Positions 56,328 through 64,000 of a DNA stretch of 64,000 nt are shown here, piece after piece. Location: positions 21,563,178 through 21,627,177 of the forward strand of contig OY997652.1 in NCBI GenBank assembly GCA_963921795.1, in the 5' to 3' direction. This stretch comes from Nannobrachium achirus (Eukaryota; Chordata; Actinopteri; Myctophiformes; Myctophidae). The notes beneath the pieces are model-generated. The model saw nothing but the letters and a program-made list of their open reading frames with translations. It searched no databases and had not been told where the DNA came from. The translations under genes and the position numbers were made by a program. How positions within the stretch are numbered: the stretch's first letter is position 1; the number at the start of each line of letters is the position of its first letter.

Positions 56328-56591
56328 ATCGTCACTGTTGGGCAGAAACCTTGTATCTCAAATGTGTATGTTTCTTTCATAAAGTAAAGCCCTGCTTCAT
56401 CACACAAGACTGTTGCCTAAAACAAGTGAAAATATCAGATCTACAAGCACACAACGCCTCCCCGGTTCGAGGCATTGTGCTTATATAGATCGGCTATTGT
56501 CACTAGTTAAAATAATGTCTAAAATGATTAAAAAAAAAAGAAAAAAAAAACGCTTTTGGACATAGAAGGTTTCCTCCCGACAACAACGATA
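56328..56591 (+). mobile_element. MITE of the GTTGGGCAGAAACC type with an internal hairpin (copy 1)
   Basis: Ends ATCGTCACTGTTGGGCAGAA and the complement of GAAGGTTTCCTCCCGACAAC. The inside has AAGCCCTGCTTCATCAC and a stem ATATCAGATCTACAAGCACA / TGTGCTTATATAGATCGG. A related piece lies at 13885-14395. Confidence 0.65.
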
Positions 56592-57374
56592 TTATGTCCG
56601 GACAACTTTTAACTTGATAGAATATACCTGTAGATTAAACAGAAGGTGTTTTCACTCGCTTGGACCCTTTCAGCCCCTGAAGTGGACTCGGACCATGACT
56701 CATCAGTGTTACTGTACATGCAAATATGAACACTCCCAATGAATTCAACTCAGACCCCTCTTTAGTGAACCATACATATACAGACCACCTTGTTGGGAGT
56801 TTGAGATCTGAGTACGTTTCACATCTAGTCTGCGTTGAGGTTCACTTTAAAAACCAGACCGCACTCTGTTGAGGTGCCAACTTGCATCTTGTGCACGCAT
56901 AGCAGTCAGCAGAGCGCGCAAGTAGGGTGATGAGCTCTGTCTGTATGTGGGTAAGTGGCTCAGCTTTCTGTGGGTATGTGGGTATTTGACGACACTTGTT
57001 GGTTGGTGTCGACCAGTGTTGCCGTAGTCTTGGGTCGCGCGCCCCAACGACCCATATATTTTCTGAGCCGGGGTCTCGCACCCCCCGAAGTCCACACCTC
57101 GACAACTGTTTAACAAAGAAACTGGCCTATTTGCATATCAATAGACCTGTATAGTAGGTGTCGAGCGACGTTCGCGACCCCCCAAACATTGAATCACCAC
57201 TGCACCACTGGTGTCGACGTCATCGAGAACGCTGCTCCTTCACATGGCTCAAGGCCCTGCCTTTGAACTGTCAGCCACATACCCACATACAGACACAGGG
57301 ACGTGCTGGGCCCCTGATTCAGCCCGGGAAAAAGAGTTGGAGAGGCCCTCATTTTTCTTTTTCTTTTTTTATAT

Positions 57375-57632
57375 TTCGTCGTTGTCGAGTGGAAACCTTG
57401 TATGTCCAAAACCGTTTGTTTTGTATTTATCATTTTAAAAATGATTTAAACTAGTGAAAACAGCCGATCTACAAGCACACAACGCCTCGCACCGCGAGGC
57501 GTTGTGTGCTTGTAGATCTGCTGTTTTCACTACTTTTGTGCAACGGCCTTGTATGATGAAGCAGGGCTTTGCTTTGCGAAAAAATGTATAAATTTTAAAC
57601 TTGGAGTACAAGGTTTCTGCCCGACAGTGACG
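57375..57632 (-). mobile_element. MITE of the GTTGGGCAGAAACC type with a near-perfect hairpin (copy 2)
   Basis: Same family as 56328-56591 in the other orientation. The central stem at 57453-57490 / 57494-57531 has 38-bp arms, one mismatch and a 3-nt loop. Confidence 0.7.
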
Positions 57633-58345
57633 ATTTACTTGGAACGAAGGCCGACATTTTATTTTAATTTTTTTCCTAATGGCCGGCCTGGACCGGCCGG
57701 GAATGAACCGGCCGTTCGGGAGTTGTCCCGCTTTTCCCAATGGCCAGCACGTGCCTGTACAGACAGCACTCATCACCCTACTTGCACGCTCTGCTGACGC
57801 AAGTAACAAACCACTCCAGGGTCACTTTGCCATTTGTCATTGTATTAACCTCGCTCCAAACCTGCCACACAACTGAAACGACACCGAGGTGCTAATGAAC
57901 AGAAATGATATAGTACCCAAGAAAAATGTAGCCTGGACAAAATAAAACAACACAGATACATTTTGGTTTCTACAAACAGATTAGTATGTTGATGCGGTAG
58001 GCCAGTATCCCTCCAGGTACAAATAAGCAGGCTACAGTAGACCTATACAGAGATGTTTTCAGACTGCCTTTGCAATGGCCTACAACACACATGACATTTT
58101 CACAATGTAAGGTAGAGCTTGAAATGAACACTAAAGAATTATTATTATATAAATTAAGGAAGTCATTATAACCATATTATTTGTGTTTACAGTGCATAGA
58201 AAGGTTACATTTATTCCTCAATAGAAGTTCTATCTGCGTATTTTACTCAAATTATTTAAAACTAACTAAAGTTTAACTTCATTTTAACTTTTAGGGCTAT
58301 TGACAGCTACTTTTCTCGTCTCTCTCTTTCTCCCCTCTCTTTCAG

Positions 58346-58540
58346 TGCACATGTGTGGTGAAGGGACGTCAGTTCATTCACACAGGCAATCTAGGAGTTA
58401 TCAGCTTCAAGGTCGAACAAATAAAAGCCAGTCCGGGGACATTTTATCAAAGCCCCCATGTAGCCAATCACACTCGATCTGGTCACAAACAAACCAGGAG
58501 CCAACTCTTCTCCAGTTCAGCCTACTACAATACCGATAAA
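58346..58540 (+). CDS. Exon-like open segment, unrecognised
   Basis: A strong 3' splice-site pattern (TCTCTTTCTCCCCTCTCTTT then CAG) precedes an open frame starting CTCVVKGRQFIHTGNLGVIS. The frame stays open into a GT repeat at 58551 and I see no convincing donor. I recognise no family. It could be an isolated or decayed exon, or chance. Confidence 0.15.
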
Positions 58541-58547
58541 AAATGTC

Positions 58548-58668
<121 letters not shown>

Positions 58669-59005
58669 GCCCCCTTATTGTTAAAGGCTGGTCACAGTAT
58701 GTGTACAAGTGGATAGATTAATGACTTAAATCATCTATGTTTAACTGTTTTTGTTTCCTTGTCCATAATGTGTAAAATCGTGTGACACAAAGCCAGTTTG
58801 TAATACTGCGTATAGCTACACTGTTTTCCTATGAAAGATAAGACAGTTCTAGTAAATGGGAGCCAGTGGGGACTATTTACAGACTTGCAGGCCTCTGGTT
58901 GCTATGGTTACATCCGAGCACTGACCTGAGTAAAACCCTGACAGGAAATTTGAGCTCAGGTAAACCAGAAGAACCCTTTAATACTTGAGTGTTATCCTTC
59001 TACAC

Positions 59006-59420
59006 CAGTGGTTCTCAACCTTTTCAGGTCGCGTCCCCCAAAATAATCATATTTTAATTGGGGACCCCCACCCCCCACCCTGACGAGCAATAAGAGTTGA
59101 GGCATTACATTTTGTAGGCTATAACACGGTATTGTGAAAATAGCAGATGTAATTTCCCAATAGCATAAGATTTTAGTCGACTAAATCTACAGTTTTATTT
59201 GCTGACTAAATTTTCAAAATGTAGTCTTAGTTTTAGTCATCATAGCTTAGTTTTTATTTAGTTTTCGTCTGTGAAAAAAGGTAGTCACAGTTTTAGACGA
59301 AATCAACACCCCTCCCCTACACATTCAAATCAGTGGTGGAAGAAGTACTCAGATTCTTTTTTGCTTAAGAAAAAGCAGCACTACCACAATGTAGAAGTAA
59401 TCTGTTAAGAGTAAAGGGCC
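59006..59420. mobile_element. Cluster of hAT-like MITE remnants
   Basis: CAGTGGTTCTCAACCTTTTC at 59006, an AGTCGACTAAATCTACAG block at 59172-59315, and CAGTGGTGGAAGAAGTACTC at 59332 are ends of three hAT-like families placed next to each other. Partners for each end are missing or degraded. Confidence 0.55.
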
Positions 59421-59884
59421 TTTAAACAGACTTTTAATTTCTTTATTTTTAAAGAGTATTGTTCACATTGTTGTATTGCTACTTTTACTTAAAATATGAA
59501 TGATTCATATACTGTAACTTCCAACACTCTAAGCGAGGGTCTAGGGAGGATGAAACAAGGTGACATTATCAGACCTTTAAGACAGATATGGTCACATGAT
59601 GTCTGGGCGACAATCTGCTCCAGCCTTTCACCTGTTCTAGCAACAGTGAGTGTCAGGTTCAAGAGCGAAACCTGCCAAAACGTCAGCGTGGTTCCTCGGG
59701 GACATGGTGGCACTTGAATGACTGACTGGAAAATATTGTGAAAGACATTAAGCCAATCAAACCCAAGGAGAGGGTAGGTGCTTGCGGGGCTTAGTATCCA
59801 ATGAGTGAGCTTGAATCAAAACACTGATGAAATCAGAACTAATCATGCTGCATAATATTTGAGTTTCATCTGAAAAAAGTCAAA

Positions 59885-60110
59885 GAACTACAAGCAGTGC
59901 TCTTCCGAGCACTGCCAGGTCAGATAGGTTAATCGTGGTGGCCTCCTGGTGGTGTTATAATGGCCACTGTGAAATGGGTGACATTTGTTCCTCGACCTAG
60001 TGGGAATGTGCATGCAACATTTCATGGCAATCGCACGCTGCCTTCATGATTTGAGGCATTTTGTCCAAATGGCCCAATCCTTCAAACTTTGGAGGCCAAT
60101 GTTAGCCAAT
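59885..60110 (-). mobile_element. Partial copy of the Helitron-like repeat at the right edge
   Basis: AAGCAGTGCTCTTCCGAGCA is the complement of the terminal hairpin at 63871-63892. Inward it has CCTGGTGGTGTTATAATGGC, a diverged match to the GGTGGCGCTATAACAGGC motif. Confidence 0.55.
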
Positions 60111-60744
60111 TAGGATGGAATATGAAATATCGGACAGATCAGTCTTGATCACATGACTATAGAGATACTGTCTACTGATTTGCGTGATTTTTGGACAAAA
60201 TCTGTACAAAAAACGTGCAGAGACAACAAACAGTGAATCTCTGATCTTGCTGTACTGTTCATTCTTGGTCATAGCTCCATAGAGTATAGTATAGACAGAG
60301 GATACTTGTAGTATACTGGTTTGCAATGTGGGGTCCAGGAACCCCAGGGGCCCTTCCTTGAGGGCGTTGCTTGGGTTCCAAGATAGTTAGGATTAACCAA
60401 CCATCCTTTTGGGTCTATATCTCCGAAGGTCATTTTGGTTCAGAGTTAATACACTGAAGATCTTACAGTACTCTAGATTGGAATCCCAGGGATAAAATAT
60501 TGCGTCAAATGGGGGTCCTTGGTCTTAAGAATATCAAACTAGAGGGGTCCTTGAAATTAAAAAGTTTGAGAATGAGGTGTATGTGACACTAAACTTAAAA
60601 TAACTGGCCCTGTTACAACATAGTATTTCTTTTTCTTTTCTTTTTTCCCCCTGCACATTCTACCTCTGGTCAGGGTCGATCAATACTTCTGCTGTAGCTT
60701 ATCACTGATGGGGAACCGGCTGTTTGTCCAAACCCCCCTCATGG

Positions 60745-61027
60745 CTACATAAAGAGCCAGGACGGGACAGTTCTAGGACCAGTTGCACCGTGGATCACCA
60801 GACCTTCGTCAAATGTGACTTCAGACTCACCACTGGACTGAACTGAACTGAACTGAACTGGATTGGACTTTAACTATAAATGTGCTACACGGACAAGGCC
60901 TGCATGTGGAGAGGAGGAAGAGGAGTTTAGAGGGAGAGAGGGGACAGGGGAGAGCTAGCGGCCCGCTGGATATTGAAGAAGAAACTTGGGAGAGAGAGGA
61001 TCTTACTGTTCACTTTGGAATCTTGGG
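60745..61027 (+). promoter_or_regulatory. Possible promoter and non-coding first exon of a downstream gene
   Basis: CTACATAAAG at 60745 is TATA-like. About 30 bases on begins a GC- and purine-rich segment ending TTGGG|GTGAGTTGG, a strong 5' splice site at 61028. It holds a 16-codon open frame (60880-60930, MCYTDKACMWRGGRGV) and no other long frame. An (ACTGA)n run lies at 60834-60859. The gene it would belong to lies outside the window. Confidence 0.3.
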
Positions 61028-63166
61028 GTGAGTTGGCTGGATGTGAGCTATAGGGAGGGTTCTACTTTCAAAATGGGAGTTGGTTCCTTGCCATAGAACG
61101 GGCTACAGTACATAGCACATACCCAGTAAAAGTAATTTATCATTGTGAGAGTGGACGAATGTAACAATTTTGTCCAATCTCAGTGTATTAAACCTAGTTT
61201 CTTGAACTACATTCGGAAATATTTTACCAGAAATATAAATATGCCAATCTGTTCTAATAGTCCAAATGTTGGCAGTTTTTTTTTATCTCACAGTGCAGTA
61301 TCTATTCAGTAACTTGTATGGAGTCTACACAAAATATCACTAGCTATTCATGGCAGTGATATTGGTAGCACTGGTGAATGAATAGGACATATAAATGGTA
61401 GCTTCTTGTTCCCTCTCTCTCGTTTTTATCTCTTTCTGTCTGACATATGCACACACAGCTGCTCACATACCCACTCAACAGATAAGTCTCAGCTAAGACA
61501 CCTTTTCATAGTTTTCCAGTATAAAATGGCTACAGATTGCTGAATCCCAAATTGAATTGCTTTATCCAGTTTATGCTTTCATTGGGACACATTAACTATG
61601 GAGTCTAGGATAGTTTCAAAGCCGTAATAATGAACATTTCATTGTTTTTGTCGCAGCCTGACCCTGACATACCTGATAACAGTCACCAGGCTAACTAACA
61701 CACAAGCTAGGGTACTTCAAATTAATGAATCGTTCTCTTGTGGAATCTACAGTCTGTCTTTTTTTTTTTTTTTTGATTCTCTGCTATTCATGCCTCATAC
61801 TAATTCCCTTCATCACCTTACTTTTCTTTTTTTTTCCTAACAGTCTGTCTGTCCGTCCGTCCGTCCGTCCATCCATCCATCCATCCATCCATTCATCCAT
61901 CCAGCCATCCATCCGGAACCATGTCTTCGAGAGCTGTGGAGTGTGACAATGGTGTTTGTGTCCTGTGCTATCAAACGCCATTATCACACTAAATAGCTAT
62001 GGAAAGAACATAATCTCGGATTGATTTAAAGACATTAATGTCCTATACAGTATGTCCACAATCACCCATGTCACATGGCTGGAATGTGTGACATGTGTTA
62101 TATACAGTATGTCAGTATTTGTTGACCACATTTATTTATTATTGTTGTTGTTGTTGTTAATGTAGCTGAGGCGGAGTGGCATTGAGAACTCTGGATATTT
62201 ACCGTGAACGCACAGCATTCCTATTCTGGGGTGAATAGTGTAACCAGCAGATCTACAGGCTCAGCGAAGTTGAAATGGTAGCAGTGTAGTTATGAATAGA
62301 CAGAACAGTGAAATAATATTTGTTTTGTTAGTTTCTTATACTGTACGTTGGCCTACACAAGAAAAATAAATCTATGTATGTGCTCCTCTATAGTCATTGC
62401 ATGGTAAGACATTAAGTCAGGAGTCTTCAACATTTTTCAGGTCAAGGACCCCTTAGCTGAGAGAGAGGTGAAGCAGGGAGCCATACTTCATATTGTATAC
62501 ACATATTATGTCAGTTAAATTATTTACATTTCTTTACTATCTATCTTTTCTATTACTGTAATATATTGATTTCATGTTAAGGTGTCATTTCTCATTTCAG
62601 ACATTTAAATGTAAAAAGCAAACAAAAAAACAAGGTTCCTAACTTCCTATCCTATCACACAAAGATTTGGCGGCCCCTCTGTAGTAGCTCAGAGGAGACC
62701 TATGACCGAGTTAAAGATCTATGAATATACATATATACATTACTGTACTGTGCTGAACTGTATGATGATATATTCAACGTATGCTGGATTAAACCACAGA
62801 TGGATGGTGACCCAATTACCTCTGCATGCCAGAGCTGCTAATTTGTTGCTTAATGCCACATTGTCATGGACAGAAATAAGTGACCCCATTGTTCTAGGCT
62901 GTGTCTGACAGTTAATTGTGTTTTCATTGATGAGTTGAAATAGAATACTGCATTACAATGCTACAGGATGCTGTTTTGTTTTGTTTTGTTGTGTTGTGTT
63001 TTCTTACAAGTCATCACAAGAAATAAAGATAATACTGGGTTTGGCTGTTCATTATCTTTTCATTTTGTTAAAAGTGTTTTTCACTTATTGTTGTATTGTC
63101 ATAATTCAATTCCATAAATGATGCTTTACATTATGTATTCACTGACACACATGCCCAGTTTTGCGC
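61028..63166. other. Non-coding stretch
   Basis: A (CCGT)/(CCAT)n tract lies at 61846-61914, a family H half-stem at 62245-62270, and a hAT-like phrase AGGAGTCTTCAACATTTTTC at 62420. No gene was recognised. Confidence 0.5.
61846..61914. repeat. (CCGT)n/(CCAT)n tetranucleotide repeat
   Basis: Five CCGT units followed by about a dozen CCAT-type units. Confidence 0.9.
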
Positions 63167-63169
63167 ACA

Positions 63170-63263
<94 letters not shown>

Positions 63264-63270
63264 CACACAC
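63167..63270. repeat. (CA)n with a CGCA insert
   Basis: CA tract with five CGCA units near 63232-63250. Confidence 0.95.
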
Positions 63271-63457
63271 ACTGTATGTATTTTCCTGCCAAAGTAGATA
63301 AGTTGGTACAGGCGTACGTGGCTCACATTTCAAGGTGCATTCATTAGAGGAAATTAAATCTAAGCCCTAAACAACATCCTGGTATATGGTAACACTTCCC
63401 TTGGCCTTTGCCTGGCAGAATGACTTATGCATTTACTCTCGTGCTTAATTGTCTCCA

Positions 63458-63895
63458 CCAGCCGAAGGCTGAGGGAGAGTATGTTTTCCCCTCCGTCCGT
63501 CCGTCCGTGCGTCCGTCCGTCCGTGCGTCCGTCCGTCCGTCCGTGCGTGCGTCCTCGCAGTTTGTGAGCAGCTAATCTCAGTCACCGTTGGCCCGATCGC
63601 TGCCAAACTGAGCACACACACTCCCTGGATGCCAATCTAGAACCTCTGCCCCACATTTTTCAAATCAGCCTCATGGTGGCGCTATAACAGGCCGATTTGT
63701 GTGGCCTGGTTGTTACCAGCTAATCTCCGGCGCCGTTGGCCCGATCGCTGCCAAACTGAGCACACACACTCCCTGGATGCTAATTCAGAACCTCTGCCCC
63801 ACATTTTTTAAATCAGCCTCATGGTGGCGCTATAACAGGCTGATTTGTGTGGCCTGGTGGAGACCTGTGCTCGGAAGAGCACTGCTTCTAGTTTA
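63458..63895 (+). mobile_element. Helitron-like non-autonomous element with a 148-bp tandem duplication
   Basis: Starts TCTCCACCAGCCGAAGGCTG, then a (CCGT)n tract (63493-63553), then two units of 148 bp (from 63571 and 63719) carrying CCGTTGGCCCGATCGCTGCC and GGTGGCGCTATAACAGGC. Near the 3' end a hairpin GTGCTC-GGAA-GAGCAC is followed five bases later by CTAG and a T, as expected of a Helitron terminus. There is no Rep/helicase frame. The class call is moderate. Confidence 0.5.
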
Positions 63896-64000
63896 TACTG
63901 GGCTATTCTCGAAGCGCAACACCGCCGTATGCCGGAGTATAAATCAGGCTAAGTGTCACCCTGGCCTGCAGGTCAGGGGGTCCATTCCACACCACTGCAT
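63896..64000. other. Right edge with family H right end
   Basis: ACACCGCCGTATGCCGGAGT then ATAAATCAGGCT at 63919-63950 is the conserved right terminus of the hairpin MITE family. The left part was probably displaced by the adjacent Helitron-like element. Confidence 0.5.

Larger units (their letters stand above)
54850..58345. other. Intergenic stretch rich in hairpin MITEs
   Basis: Family H copies lie at 55178-55275, 56328-56591 and 57375-57632. At 55860-56200 an inverted repeat pairs GTGTTAAAATGTTTTCATTT with its complement at 56141-56160 (end-to-end about 340 bp), so it is another foldback MITE. No gene was recognised. Confidence 0.6.

Overview
The window is vertebrate DNA, most likely from a ray-finned (teleost) fish. 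The evidence is a many-exon gene with GT-AG introns, very long dinucleotide microsatellites, tRNA-headed SINEs of fish type, an L1/Tx1-like LINE fragment, and dense non-autonomous DNA transposons (hAT-type, TTAA-flanked MITEs, foldbacks). About 6% of the window is coding.

One gene is certain: nedd4l (NEDD4-2), a C2-WW-HECT E3 ubiquitin ligase, on the plus strand. I could place 27 coding exons from 9210 to 53410. They sum to 3879 nt (1292 codons plus stop) with every junction in phase. The first of these is a 1158-nt exon behind a 426-nt ATG-free leader. It encodes a long disordered N-terminus that splices into the middle of the C2 domain, as in the long isoform of the paralogue NEDD4. The exons for the first half of a canonical C2 domain are not in the window and are expected upstream, so 1-8800 is probably intron of the canonical transcript and the exon at 9210 marks an internal promoter. 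Downstream come the second half of C2, four WW domains (W pairs at 482/504, 684/706, 820/842, 871/893), three SGK1/PKA-type RxRxx(S/T) sites (one on an in-phase cassette exon), and a complete HECT domain with catalytic Cys1259. The 3'UTR runs to about 54.55 kb, with a second possible poly(A) site near 54.82 kb.

Layout: 1-8.8 kb holds an AT microsatellite, a 625-bp foldback and a tandem pair of 1.2-1.3-kb elements carrying about 31 perfect CArG boxes. 8.8-10.4 kb is the leader and first exon. 10.4-53.4 kb is the exon/intron body, whose introns are crowded with nested transposons (notably 41.2-43.1 and 43.4-45.9 kb). 53.4-54.8 kb is 3'UTR with an embedded MITE. 54.8-64 kb is intergenic, with hairpin MITEs, a possible first exon of another gene (about 60.78-61.03 kb) and a Helitron-like repeat at the right edge.

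The most distinctive signals are the CArG-box minisatellite upstream of the internal promoter, two PPxY motifs in the alternative N-terminal exon, and a small hairpin module that recurs about two dozen times.
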